Below are positions 45,850-56,924 of a stretch of DNA of 64,000 bases, piece by piece (position 1 is the stretch's first letter; every line of letters begins with the position of its first letter). The notes below the pieces were generated by a model. The model ran no database searches and was not told where the DNA came from. It saw only the letters and a list, made by a program, of their open reading frames with translations. This stretch comes from Ariolimax columbianus (Eukaryota; Mollusca; Gastropoda; Stylommatophora; Arionidae), in NCBI GenBank assembly GCA_036924085.1, contig JAVGWX010000008.1:53815314-53879313 (forward strand), given 5' to 3'. The position numbers and the translations under genes were made by a program.

Positions 45850-46985
45850 ATTCACTCCAAGTCTTTTCCCAGTTAATTATGTCTACGTCTTGCCTGCCGA
45901 CCTGATATTGGCATCCAGCTCAGTCTTCCACGAGGTTCTCAGTCGTCCGCTATTCTTTCTGCCCTATGAATTCCCATAGACTGTCTTATAATGATATCAA
46001 CTGGTGGCCTATCCAGCTCCAGTTCCTTCTTCGCACGTTCTGCGCCAATGATATCTGTCCTGTCTTTCCAAAAGTTCCACATTTTTAAAGGAAAGTCCAA
46101 TATTCTTCCAGGGAAGACGTACAGTGGGGCGCGGCAAATCCTAGCGTCCAGTCGTCATGGCACCTAGAAACGATACTGTGGCGCCTAACATTTTAGGACT
46201 GCTGTCGCATTAAAAAAAAAAATTTCTTAATGCAATCCTAGTCTTTATTCTGGCCTCATCGTCATGGTTTGCCTCACATATGTAAACTTCTGTACTTGTT
46301 CGATTATTTATCAATTGATGCTCATATTTATTTACCTATGTTGCTCGGATATTACTAAAATCTTTTTCTTCGATGTGCTTATTTTCATGCCAAACTCGTT
46401 GTCTGTGCTATTAATTTTTTCAAGCAGCTTTTGCAACGTTGCTACTGATCCTCCCACTATTGCTTCGTCATTGCCAAATTTCATTACATCAATTTTCATG
46501 TCATTGACCTTGACACCACCATTACAACTCCGCATAACCTTGTCAATCATCAACTCAGAATATGCGTTATAGAGACTCGGTGAAAGGAAGCAGCCCTGTC
46601 GATCAAAGGCTTTCTCGTAGTCAATAAAGCAGATAAATAATGGTCGACCTCGATCGAACATTCTTTCTGCGAGAAGCCGCAATGATCCAGTGGCATCCCA
46701 TGTACATTTGGCCTTGTGAAATCCAAACTGGTTAATTGTCAGTACCTCCTCTATCTTTTCATCAATTCTCATCTTTGCTATCTTCAAAAAAATGTGAGAT
46801 GTATGTGATATCAAATTTATCGTTCGGAATTGACAGCATTCTATTGCATTCAATTTCCCATTCTTATCATTAGTCATCCGTGATTGTATTCCCTTAGATT
46901 TACGAAACGATTGTTTTACTTTTTTATGGACTTTATCGAATTCCCCTGTTCTTTTCAGATCATCAATTTTCTTCGTATTGGTCAA
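45850..46985 (-). pseudogene. LINE RT and tail with internal deletion
   Basis: Minus strand from 46985: 'NAIECCQFRTINLISHTSHI' and 'NQFGFHKAKCTWDA' (RT fingers), motif A 'LFICFIDYEKAFDR', then an immediate jump to 'GCFLSPSLYNAYSELMI' (about 60 residues lost), 'VKVNDMKIDVMKFGNDEAIVG' (FADD changed to FGND), 'YGMKIS'-like block. After a break comes the tail near 45880-46250. The frame is open for 217 codons despite the deletion. Same family as the plus-strand LINE at 47200-50420. Confidence 0.82.
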
Positions 46986-47308
46986 TTCACCATGTTTCTC
47001 GCACCATGTTGCATTAGCGATCTAATTCACTCTTGATACGTAGCAGTGCCATGGTCTGTTTCAAACGTTTTTTTTTCCATTTTCGTCTGTCCAATAGGTA
47101 TAGAGAGTCCAATAATTAGGGTAATCCAGAACCTGTATGAAAATTAAGAAGCGATTATTTCAATCAAAGAATGACTAACAGATCCCATTTAAATACGACA
47201 GCGGGCACAACGCCCGCTTGCTTGCTTTCATTGAGTCTCTATAGCGCATTTTCTGAGAATGTTGAAAATGTTCGTAGTTGAAATAAGGGTGTCAATGTCA
47301 ATGATATA

Positions 47309-47996
47309 TCTTCTTCATACGTCAACCTGTATTTTTTCGAAAAAAGCAGCGGTCATCCTGAGGCTGTCGACACTGCCATAGAGCTTGTCTAGTGTTGCCA
47401 CTGGTGATGGCCACATGTGCTTTCTAAAATCCTCGTATGTCGGGCAGTTTTGCAGCAAATGTTCAGCGGTCATTTTCCCGGTACCACACGAGCATTCGTC
47501 AGTGCCACCTATCTTCAATTTATTGAATAGGTGGTACCTCAGTCTATTGTGGCCTGTGCGCAGTATGAAGACCACGATCTGCTCTCTTCTGTTCAACTGG
47601 TAAAAGGCATCGTTTTTTTTGTAGCCAGTATGTTCTGTTTCCCATTTGGTCATGTATCTAGCTCTAATAAGCCTTTTTGACTCTTCGTAGATCACACTAG
47701 TGTCTGGTTGTGGTAGTCTTGCATCTTCTTTTGCCAGTCTGTCTGCCTCCTCGTTGCCTTGGATGTTACAGTATGATGGAACCCAATGTACCACTACTCT
47801 TTTTGGTGGGCACTGCTGGCATATTTGACAGAGTGCTGCCCTTAAATCATTAAGTTCAGTATTTTTCTGACTTTTTAGTGCTGTGACTACGACCAGGGCA
47901 TCTGTAAACAGGACTATATGGCTTTCATTTCTTTTGCCTGTCACCATTTCTTCTACTGCAGCCCTCAGTGCCTCTGCCTCCGCTTTGAAATTGCTT
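47309..47996 (-). mobile_element. RNase H LINE tail with 12-bp TSD, 228-codon open frame
   Basis: Flanked by gtcaatgatata (47297-47308 and 47997-48008). The minus-strand frame, open throughout, reads RNase H 'FKAEAEALRAAVEEM', 'IVLFTDALVVVTAL', 'VVVHWVPSYCNIQGNEEADRLAKEDA' (the usual S-H is S-Y), then 'KRLIRARYMTKWETEH', 'FILRTGHNRLRYHL', 'CSCGTGKMTAEHLLQNC' and the 3' end '..gaagaaga'. The first RNase H aspartate and all RT are missing through 5' truncation. Close to 29086-29481. Recent, non-autonomous. Confidence 0.92.
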
Positions 47997-48210
47997 GTCA
48001 ATGATATAAAAGTTTATGCCATCAAATTTCCCGATGACCAAACCATATTGGGAGGATCGGTGGTAACATTGCAAATGCTGCAAAGAGTGTGGTATGTGGA
48101 AAAAAAAACAACAACATTGAAGACAAAAGACTATTGTAATAGCCAAGCAACGTATTCAAAGGAATACAATCATCAATTGAGTAACAATCAAACAAGTACA
48201 TAAGTTTTCA

Positions 48211-49841
48211 TAAGATGGGTGTTCAGAAAGTAATGAACTACATCGTTTTTCTCAGCTAATAATAAAAGTAGAAGTATGAACTTTTGAAAACTTCAAATAT
48301 GGCATGTATCAATTCTGTGTACTAAATTTCACTGCAATCGTCCATATAATACGACTGCACTAAACCGTTGAAATGGAACCTGCCAGCAACTTGCGTTATA
48401 AGCAGCGAATTGTGATATAATTTCTTGTTGCAGAGAACATTGTGAACATTCAAAAGAGTCAGTGATGTGTACGGAAGTTTTGTAGTCGACAAGAGTACGG
48501 TTAATCGCTGGGTTCGGAGAATCAAAGAATCAGGAAGTGTAGATACGGAGCTGCTTGATCGGCCGCGCATTGGACGTCCTGTTAGACACCGACACAGAAA
48601 TGTTGAAATGAGCTGCGAGCATTATTCTTACTGATAGGAGAATCACTACTCAACAACTGGCCTTACAGCTGTCAATCAGCATTGATAGTGCAAATGCTGT
48701 TATAAAAACTCAGATTTTCTAAGGTTTGCAAGATGTGTTTCTTACAAACAACCAACGATTGCAAAGGAAAACAATTTCTTCTGAATTGTTGGAGCATTTC
48801 AATGCTGATGGAGACAACGTTTTGGCTAATATCATTACAGGGGACGAAGACAGTCCATGACGTGGCATCACCCGCAATCACCATGAAATAAAAAGTTGAA
48901 GACAACTCCTTCAGCTAGAAAGGTAAAGATCACTGTCTTTTGTGACATTAAAGGTGTTTTTTGTGTGGATGGCATGCCAAGTGGAGAGACAATCAATTTG
49001 CAAACTTACATTAAGACATCTAACAAAACTCAATCGGCGTCTCTGCAGAGTTCGGCGGCACAAGAATCCAGCAGACCTGCTTTTCCTTCACGACAATGCG
49101 CGCCCTCACACAAGAATCCAGCAGACCTGCTTTTCCTTTACGACAATGCGCGCCCTCACACAAGTCTGTCAACACAAGAATCCAGCAGACCTGCTTTTCC
49201 TTTACGACAATGCGCGCCCTCACACAAGTCTGTCAACACAAGAATCCAGCAGACCTGCTTTTCCTTTACGACAATGCGCGCCCTCACACAAGTCTGTCAA
49301 CACAAGAATCCAGCAGACCTGCTTTTCCTTCACGACAATGCGCGCCCTCACACAAGAATCCAGCAGACCTGCTTTTCCTTTACGACAATGCGCGCCCTCA
49401 CACAAGTCTGTCAACACAAGAATCCAGCAGACCTGCTTTTCCTTTACGACAATGCGCGCCCTCACACAAATCTAGCAACACGGGAAGCAATCACCCAATT
49501 GGGTTGGACTGTACTAACCTATCCCCTGGTAGTCCTGATTTTGGCACCCTCTGATTTTCATCAAGTTTGGTCCCCTTAAAGATGCACTAGGTTGGACAAG
49601 TTTTGAAGATGATGAAGTGATTCATACAACCAAGAAATGGCTTAACGATCAAGACAAAATCTGGTACTGGCTAAGAATATATGCACTTGTTTCGCGCAGT
49701 ACACGTTAATGGGGATTATGTTGAATAATACAGATGCTTACCTGACATATCCATGTATATTTTGTAGAAGCATCATGCCTTTTGAATATACAGCTTTTGA
49801 GAAAAACGATGTGGTGCATCACTTTCTGAACGTCCCTCGTA
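48211..49841 (+). mobile_element. mariner element with broken transposase
   Basis: TA at 48211-48212 and 49840-49841. The ends are inverted repeats of about 40 bp ('gttcagaaagt.atg..c.acatcgtttttctc' on both). Transposase pieces in order: 'DVYGSFVVDKSTVNRWVRRIKESG' region (HTH), 'LLDRPRIGRPV', 'FNADGDNVLANIITGDED' (first catalytic D), 'TTPSARKVKITVF', 'MPSGETIN', 'KNPADLLFLHDNARPHT' (second D), 'REAITQLGWTVLTYP', 'LAPSDFH' (third D). D34D-type mariner of the group that includes human Hsmar1. Inactivated by stops and by tandem amplification of the second-D region. It inserted into the LINE 47200-50420. Confidence 0.9.
49055..49480 (+). repeat. 50/64-bp minisatellite, seven units, at mariner catalytic motif
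   Basis: 'aagaatccagcagacctgc' starts at 49062, 49112, 49176, 49240, 49304, 49354 and 49418, giving steps of 50, 64, 64, 64, 50, 64. Each unit encodes LLFL-H/Y-DNARPHT. Short units (no 'tctgtcaacac') carry the H (CAC) form and long ones the Y (TAC) form, so two unit types exist. Reading frame shifts at each step yet no unit contains a stop, leaving all three frames open across the array. Confidence 0.96.
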
Positions 49842-50429
49842 TTTAGGGCAAACCATAAAACAGATGCCCGCAATGAGACAGAAATTAAGGCAAGACAAAA
49901 ATTGCAGTGGCAAAAAAAATAGGCTTCCCGGAGAAAACAAAATGCGAACTTCAAAAAATATCAGGAACGAAAGGAAAAGAATAATCACAACTCATGTATA
50001 TCGTATGGGTCTGAAACATGAATCTAGCAAAAAAGGATGAAACAAGCTTAGAAGCGTTTGAAATGTAGTGCTAAGGAGGAATAGAAAGAGTTAGTTGTTA
50101 GAATGTAGATCCAATGACACTGTCCTCACTGAGGCAGAAGCGCAAAAACATAAATTGAAAATGATATAGAAAATGAAGATAATGTTGCCTATGACACAGT
50201 GTGGGACGTGAAAGTCTTCTTCTAAACTAAACTAGAGGGCAAGATTAGAAGGAAATGAGGACGGGAACAACCAAGACTCACCTTTACATCTCAGACATGC
50301 AGCGACATTAAAGTACGTACCTACGCTGAAATGAAGAACGGTGCAGAGGATAGGGTCAAATGAAGAGACATGCTCAATCAACCTTACAACCAAGTATCAA
50401 TACTGACGAAGAAGCTGATAGATTAATCT

Positions 50430-51740
50430 ACTCAGACTGGGATACTTATGGCAATGGAGCAGGTTTAATATTAGACAAACACAAGATTGCAACATACCTA
50501 GAGTTATCCCTCATGGAAGAAAAAAGGAAACAAAAGAGACAAATATACAAGGGAATATCTTCCTTGTGACATTTAAGTAAAATGGACGCGAAGATCTTGA
50601 AAAACAGAACAAGACTAACAGTCGAAAAACAATTGTGACCATCAGTTTGGCATCAGAAGGTAAAAGTTGCATAAACACCCTATTTACTCTAAGGCAGATT
50701 TGTGAACAAACGATTGATTGGATACAAGAAGCATAACATCGTCTTTGGAGACCATGGGAAAGCATTTGACCGAGGGGAAATACATTTTGGGAATCCTGGA
50801 AGACTGGGGTGCAGGTACAATTATTGATAAATTTAATAGCAATGTATAAAAACAGACAAAATACTGTGAGATCACCAAGCGGACTCGCAAATTGGTTTGC
50901 AGTTAAGTTAGGGATGTGCACTATCACCCCTTTTGTTCATTATATATTGGATAGAATAACACCTGAAACAAACCCAGAAGTCACTGCAATGAACACGCTC
51001 CTTTTCGCAGATGATCGTAGTATCTTATCGTTCATTTAAATGAATGCCCTTGACAATGCTTGCGATAGATATACTATGAGGATTAGTACAGCAAAGACAA
51101 GAGACAATAAAAATCAGCAGAATAGAGTAAATGTTAAATGTTGAGGTAAAAACAGCACAGAACTACTTAAAAAGGTTAGCGAATTCAAACGATTGGGCAG
51201 CGTGCTTATGCAATATGGAAGTCTGGATTTAAAAAACACAGAAAGCCAATGCGATTTCATTTCGATTCTTACCATTATTAAAACAGAAACACATCCCAAT
51301 GGAGACAAAAGAGACAGTTCAAAGATAGTATTTTTCTACCAACTCTCTGCTACCAATGTCAGACATGGACTCTAACCAAGGCACAAGAAATAAAAATCAC
51401 GGTATGAGAAATGAGGTGTTTTAGAAAGGATGTCGGGGTCACAAGGCTGGATAGACTATGAAACGAAGAAATCAGACAGATGGTTGTTAAAATACTGTCA
51501 ATGGAATTCACAGAAAGGCAGAGACTAAAATGTTTCAGACATCTGACAAGAATGCAAGTTACCAGATGCGTAGATCTACAATAACAGACATCGTGGTTGT
51601 AGAGCAAGAGGGAGACCAAGAAGAAGAAGGATAGACGGTGTCACTTCAATACGGAATGACAACATCACCGACACATCTGGCGTACGAAAGAAAACTACAC
51701 CTCCCCACGCCGTCTACCGACACAAGTGGATAGAAAAAAC
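50430..51740 (+). pseudogene. Decayed LINE, RT to C-terminal tail
   Basis: Broken plus-strand frames: 'FGDHGKAFDRGE' (motif-A zone), 'GCALSPLLFIIYW', 'LFADDRSIL' (motif C; LLFADD), 'RISTAKT', 'TWTLTKAQEIKIT', 'KCFRHLTRMQ' and the end 'LPTPSTDTSG', also seen near 24660. Stops are very frequent. It lies directly behind the preceding LINE's end. Confidence 0.65.
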
Positions 51741-52049
51741 ATAAGATTATCTACTCGGACAGGGGCATTCCTGAAACAAGATTTCAAATAGTCAACATCA
51801 GGAACATTAAAGCGAAACGAACAAGCAGAACAAACAACAAAGTCTTTTTGCTAAATGGGATGTTTTTTGTTATTACTGCTGTATTATCTTACACGTCTAA
51901 TCGTATTTCAGTTCAAGTTACTGCAACAGATGATGGAATCTTTTACAGATGTTTCTCTTCTCACTCATATGAACGACTACCATCATCACATTCAATGGAC
52001 TCTTAAAATATGAAGCACGCAAACACCTGCAAGTTTATCTTTTGTATGC

Positions 52050-52460
52050 TCACTCGCAGAAGTCATCTGTTTCCATTGGAGGTGGTCCCGGTGGAGGTGG
52101 GCAACATTTTGGAGGAGGGCAACATTTTGGAGGAGGACAAGCAGGAGGAGGGCAGCATGGAGGAGGGCAGCATGGAGGAGGGCCGCATGGAGGAGGGCAT
52201 GGAGGAGGGCATGGAGGAGGGCAGCATGGAGGAGGGCATGGAGGAGGGCAGCATGGAGGAGGGCAGCATGGAGGAGGAGTAGGCTTACATTTTTCACCAC
52301 CAAGATTGCAAGGTGTTTCATAAACTTTAGGTTTGTTGGTTAGCAAGTCGGTCTCAACAATATAATTTCTTTTCCGCTCTTTTTGAAAACCACAAGGTGA
52401 ATCTGGTCCTTCCTCTTCGCCATTACACCCACCTTTAGCAGGGCACCCATGGTCACCCAT
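52050..52460 (-). CDS. Proline/cysteine-rich repeat protein
   Basis: Minus strand, ATG at 52460, TGA at 52052-52050, 136 codons, no intron needed. The first ~60 residues are non-repetitive and charged (MGDHGCPAKGGCNGEEEG, then FQKERKRNYIVETDLL, NKPKVYETPCNLGG). Next come about 65 residues of CCPPP/CPPP repeats (for example PPPCCPPPCCPPPCPPP) and a short acidic end METDDFCE. There is no signal peptide or membrane segment, so it looks intracellular. Similar composition is known in sperm-tail and epithelial structural proteins, where cysteines crosslink, but I recognise no family and assign no function. The unique N-terminus, proper start and absence of transposon motifs favour a real gene over a random repeat. 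A spliced 5' exon is possible. Confidence 0.55.
   Translation of the reverse strand: MGDHGCPAKGGCNGEEEGPDSPCGFQKERKRNYIVETDLLTNKPKVYETPCNLGGEKCKPTPPPCCPPPCCPPPCPPPCCPPPCPPPCPPPCGPPPCCPPPCCPPPACPPPKCCPPPKCCPPPPGPPPMETDDFCE
52080..52282. repeat. GC-rich 12/15-bp tandem repeat
   Basis: Plus strand units 'ggaggagggcagcat' (15 bp) and 'ggaggagggcat' (12 bp) alternate; all are multiples of three and encode the CCPPP/CPPP blocks of the minus-strand gene. In-frame unit lengths contrast with the out-of-frame arrays in transposons elsewhere in the window. Confidence 0.9.
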
Positions 52461-53085
52461 TGCACTGCACTGTCAAGCTATAAACTCTGCTTTCCTCTAT
52501 TCTGCGTCGGAATGCCTTTAGATAGAGAAAAAGATAAAAACAGGCATGAAATGTATAATCAAACTACTCAGGTATCTACAAAATGTGCAGCAATATAATT
52601 GTTAAAACCGGATTTATTTGCAGTAAAGAAAAGTAAAAAATGTAATACTCGTATGAGAAAAAAAATGTCTCAGAATAGTTTGCATCTTTGTGAAGAGTTA
52701 AGGATACAAGTTCCACAATTTACTTTTGAAATTGTTGTAAAAAAATACACGGGCACTGCATGATGTTATCATTGGAGAAGCAAGAAGAACAAAATTCTGA
52801 AGCAGAAACAATAATTTATCAACCAACGAAATCCCTTTTCGAACACTAAAGAATAATTTATTGCACAGTGAGATGTGAAGTCATAAAGATCTGTGTTACA
52901 TGGAATTTTTCTTTAAAAAAATATATTTTCCAAATTATGAATCGCTTCTATTTAATTCAAGTCATCTAGCCACGCGTTGGCTAGAGAAATACATCGCTGA
53001 TACGATTGGCAATTGCTGTACAAATATACACACTGCAAGTTTTAACCAAAAAATATTAATCTAGTTTCTTATGGAAGTCAGGGTA
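52461..53085. other. No recognisable gene; upstream of the Pro/Cys gene
   Basis: A/T-rich. On the minus strand a 'gagtttatagc' lies about 25 bp before the ATG, too close for a normal TATA-driven leader unless the leader is very short. Confidence 0.3.
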
Positions 53086-53260
53086 TAGTCAGGGTATAGT
53101 CAGGGTATTCATTTAGCGTTGTATAGGTTTCTTGGCCACTGGTTCAGTCATCTCATGGGAATACACCATTAATTTCCACTGATGGCTTACAACGCTGGTA
53201 GATCTGGTTACAGTTCAAGAGCACGGTCGCGAGGCAGGTGGACATATGGAAGAGTGTTAT
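53086..53260 (+). pseudogene. LINE tail fragment preceded by 12-bp triplication
   Basis: 'gtcagggtatagtcagggtatagtcagggtatt' is three 12-bp steps. 53150-53260 reads 'LPLMAYNAGRSGYSSRARSRGRW', matching 'MAYNTGRSGYRARGRPRGRW' at 3700-3780 in the opposite orientation. Confidence 0.7.
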
Positions 53261-53689
53261 GCAACAGACACGGATTCATGACTGACGAAACACAATTTGA
53301 GCAGGACCTACGGCTTAAGCTTCTTACGCCGCTCAACGACATCAGTGGAAAGAAAACTAACTAAATTTGTATTTCATGTCGGAGTTTGGTAGTAGAAGCA
53401 AATTTGTATTTTCAACTTCCCAAGCTATCCAGTAAAATGTGCACATTGTTACAATTATTTTACGCAATAGGGATAAACTTTCGAAATATCTTTCCATATA
53501 AATTAACTTCAATAGCAAAACCATATTTTGTTTATGTCTAAATATAATCATCATGTAGCACATCCTTTGTAGAGCGGCGCTCCCAGTAGAGCCCCTCTGA
53601 AAGGTACTCGATCTTTTCACAAATCTCAGGTCTGCTCTAGAGTCATGCCCAAGCATTACTCGATATCTTTTGTGCCTTTGTCTTCTTGG

Positions 53690-53905
53690 TCTGCCTCTCT
53701 AGTCCGGCACCATACCTGTCTCTGCCTCTTTTGCTCTGCACCATACCTGTCTCTGCCTCTCTTGCTCGGTACCATACCTGTCTCTGCCTCTCTTGCTCGG
53801 CACCATACCTGTCTCTGCCTCTCTTGCCGGCACCATACCTGTCGTCTCTGCTTATCTTGCTCGTCACCATACATGTCGTCTCTGCCTCTCTTGCTCGACA
53901 CAATA
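53690..53905 (-). repeat. 31-bp minisatellite, seven units, at a LINE 3' end
   Basis: 'caccatacctgtctctgcctc' recurs at 53708, 53739, 53770, 53801, 53831, 53865 and 53899 (steps 31, 31, 31, 30, 34, 34). On the minus strand it extends the C-terminal SSKRGR of the LINE into ...RGRDRYGAEQERQRQVW... with frame cycling. Confidence 0.93.
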
Positions 53906-55620
53906 TCTTCCATTATCGTTTTCTTAAGACCGTTGCGACTTTTCATGTGTGGCCAAAGTATTAACATTTTCTTTTCAAGGTGGAATTTATGAACCAGTTC
54001 TCCTCTATGCTCAACTCTTGTCAAATGTTTGCATTATTATTAATTTTGGCCCATGTCATTATGTGGACCTTGCTATTAAATTTCAACTCGAATGAGTCGA
54101 TCTTTTCCCTTGAGGTTTGAATAATTGTCCTCGTTTCTTAGCCATATGCTGCCATGGGAAAAAACACAGATTATCAAAATGTTCACTTTTGTTGGTTTGC
54201 TCGTATTCTGCCATTGTTTCATCAGGTTCTGTAGCCTCTGCATTGCCATTGTCAATCTCCTTATTATTTCTTTTGAGCAGTCGCAATTGTTGTTCATTCT
54301 TGAGCCCAGATACTCGAAGTTCGTAAACATTCCTAATACCCAACTCCCGAATCTGAATTGATGTCGACGTCTTGTTAAGTCGGTGGTCATTATCTTAGTT
54401 TTGTTTATGTTTTGATCTTCGCTATATCTGCTTATGGCTGCACTGAGCTACTCTAACCCCGCTGTACTGTTTGATAGCAAGTAGCACAGTATCATCTGCA
54501 TATCTTAACTCTGAGATCTTGTATCCGCCGATTCTAAAGGAGCGCAACTTTCAATATTTTCATCTACATATTGTTCCTCAATATGCATTCTGCATAAATG
54601 TTAAATAGGTATGGGGAGAGGATACATCCATGCCTTACTACCCTTTTTACTTTAGAGGTACTGGAAACGCCATATCTATCATGATTTTCAACAATTTCTG
54701 ATGTTTTACCCAATCGATGGCCTTGGTGCAATTGATAAGGCATGTATTCAGATCTACGATATACTTTCAACATTTTTCATAGATGTTCCTCATAATAAAT
54801 ATGTGATCTCTGGACTCTCTGTCTTTTCTAAAGCCTGCTTGCACTTCATAGATTTCGCATTCAAATGTTGCTTCTATTCTCTTAGAAATAACCCGTAAGA
54901 GGATCTTGCTAGCGTGGGTTATTAGCGCATTAGTGGTTAATTTTTACACAGCTTTAGCTTGCTTTTCTTTGGGAGAGGAATATAGATTAATATCTTCCAT
55001 GCTTTTGGCCACTCTGCGCTGTACCAGATCCTGTTGCACAGTACATGATAGATGCGAGCACTGGCCTTCCCTCTTGTCTGAATTAGTTCCGCTGGGGTGT
55101 CATCGCACCCCGCTGACTTTCCATTTTTTAGGCTTTTGATTGCCAGCGTACTTCGTCCAATGTGGGTGCAGGTTCTCTCTCTTCGTTCTATATTATTGTA
55201 TCTTGGTGTTTTTATGTGTCTTCGTTCATGGTTCCGCAGTAAATATTTCTAAACAAAATATCCTCCTTTTCAAAATATCTTTATTTTCTGTTAATATGTT
55301 ATCCTCTTTGCAATTCTGCAATGTTTTTACAGGTGTCCATTATGTATCATGTCTTGTGGTTTCTTATTTCTCTTCTGACTGTACTTACACAGTTTCTATA
55401 TGTTATGCTGGTTCTCTCAAGTCCCTTTTGCTTTAATTTTCTTATATTTTCTATGAGCTTCAGTGTTTCTTCCCGATATGTAGCTGTTTCTTGTGAGTCC
55501 CTCTGTGAATCATACTTTGCGCAACAGAGATTAAAATGTTCCTCGCATGTGTTGGCCAACCTATCTAATCTCTCTTCTTGGACTGTCATAAACGTCTCAA
55601 ATGTATTTTTGTACTTTGAT
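53906..55620 (-). pseudogene. Decayed LINE, linker to C-terminus
   Basis: Minus strand from 55620: a Glu/Arg-rich linker (EERLDRLANTCEEHFNLC...), 'KSAGCDDTPAELIQT', 'KKSKLKLCKN', 'CTKAIDWVKHQKLLKIM' (the motif-A zone is decayed), 'LSPYLFNIYAECILRN', then 'NINKTKIMTTDLTRR', 'FEYLGSRMNNNCDCSKEI', and tail 'RNGLKKTIMEDIVSSKRGR' at 53900. Same family as 62600-63420 on the plus strand. Frames are broken in several places. Confidence 0.8.
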
Positions 55621-55671
55621 GCTATATTCTATCGGAACCGCTTTTAGATCGAACGTTCATACCAACAAATT

Positions 55672-56036
55672 GGGATCAAGATGCTGAGCAGCGCATGAGC
55701 TGCAGTGGTCAGCGACCCATAGCTGACTGCTAGTGTCAGGGCCAGCGAAACAGAGCTGCCAAGACCCTTCTACACCTCCATGCGGTGATCCTGGATAACA
55801 GCCTGCAGCAGGACAGACTGGCTAAGGAGAAGGGATCGAAGAGGGAATGCTAACCCGGTACTAAAAAAATGCTTGCTGAAGTCGGATGTGTTTGTCCGAA
55901 AGGTGCAAATATCGCAGTCAAGCTGTAAACTACGACACAACGCATTACGTTCTCTAGACTACATTCTACTACTCAAGCCCCCCCTTTAGGGCTTGGTAGC
56001 GGGAGATTGAGAACGAACGAAGCCAAGCCAAGCCAT
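55672..56036 (+). repeat. SINE-A copy, full length, AGCC-type tail
   Basis: From 'gggatcaagatgctgagcagcgcatgag' to 'agattgagaacgaacgaagccaagccaagcca'. Probably the most complete copy. Its tail is (AAGCC)n where the copy at 10488 has GAA. Confidence 0.85.
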
Positions 56037-56924
56037 ACCAACCAATCTAACCATATCAACTTTCGCGTTGAAATCTCCCTGAAATCTCTTGTGATAATCA
56101 AGATGTCTCTTTTTTCTACTTTTTCTAAACTTCGTCGCCACCAAATGTATCCCGTCTGCCGAGACCATTGCACAAAGCACGAACTCCGTTGCTTCAGCGA
56201 TGAACCCAAGGATCTCTGAAAAAATTAACATCATGAACAGACTGTTGCTTGAATTCGAACACCGACCGCCTTAACACGAAGCAATCGGCTTGACCACTTT
56301 GCCACAGAGACCCCCAAGGTGTAGGTGTTATAGAATACCTAAATTTCGCAATCATCTGTTGCTGATGTTGGTGCGTTGACTTTTGTATTTGTTGTATCAT
56401 TGTTAAGTTGCTTGTCTTTCATTTAGTTTAATCACAATTATGCGGTCGTCAACTGGGTTGTAACCAAGTAGTGAGCCGTCTTCTTTGACAGGATAAAACC
56501 GACCCTGCTCATTTCAGACTAAATGAGTATCACCAACGTGTTCATGGTTTGAAGTTGAAACACTATTAACTTCACCTGATAAAAACAGTTGCCTATAAAC
56601 AATATCGGGAAGTATTATTGAACATACAAGAATGAAATGCATTCGAGTTGTAGTAAAAATTGGCAGAAATTATTGATCATATGCAGCTATAATTCTACAA
56701 TAAAGCCTCACCAATTATCAGCGATTAACAATGTATTCATTGAAATGTGTAACAACTGTCAAGTGGCTATCTTCATTTAATGTTAAAAATATAAATGTAA
56801 GATTATCAGATGGCGCATTTTGGATTGAATGTTTTTAAATGACAGAACAATGCGTCAACTCTCTGCTCTGAACTTTCCGAAATAAGTCATCGAAAACCAA
56901 AAAAAAATACGAAACCCGATATCT
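56037..56924. other. No recognisable gene
   Basis: Nothing assignable apart from short frames near 56040-56400. Confidence 0.4.

Larger units (their letters stand above)
47200..50420 (+). pseudogene. LINE split by a LINE tail and a mariner
   Basis: Plus-strand host pieces: 47215-47296 ('SLYSAFSENVENVRS'), resuming at 48009-48210 after the minus-strand tail ('NDIKVYAIKFPDDQTILGGSV'), and after the mariner at 49842-50420 ('TEIKARQKLQWQKK', 'GSET', 'PRLTFTSDMQR', 'KVRTYAEMKNGAEDRVK', 'RDMLNQPYNQ'). Removing one duplication copy restores the 'GVNVNDIKV' join, matching VKVNDMKI at 46500. Host is frameshifted and older than both insertions. Confidence 0.8.

Noticed and set aside
49020..49465. Minus-strand repeat proteins across the mariner array
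   Set aside because: Antisense reading of the amplified DNARPH segment with no independent support.
52042..52323. Plus-strand Gly/His-rich protein (GGGQHGG repeats)
   Set aside because: It is the complement of the Pro/Cys repeat. The minus frame has a start, a unique N-terminus and a clean stop, while the plus frame is little more than the repeat.
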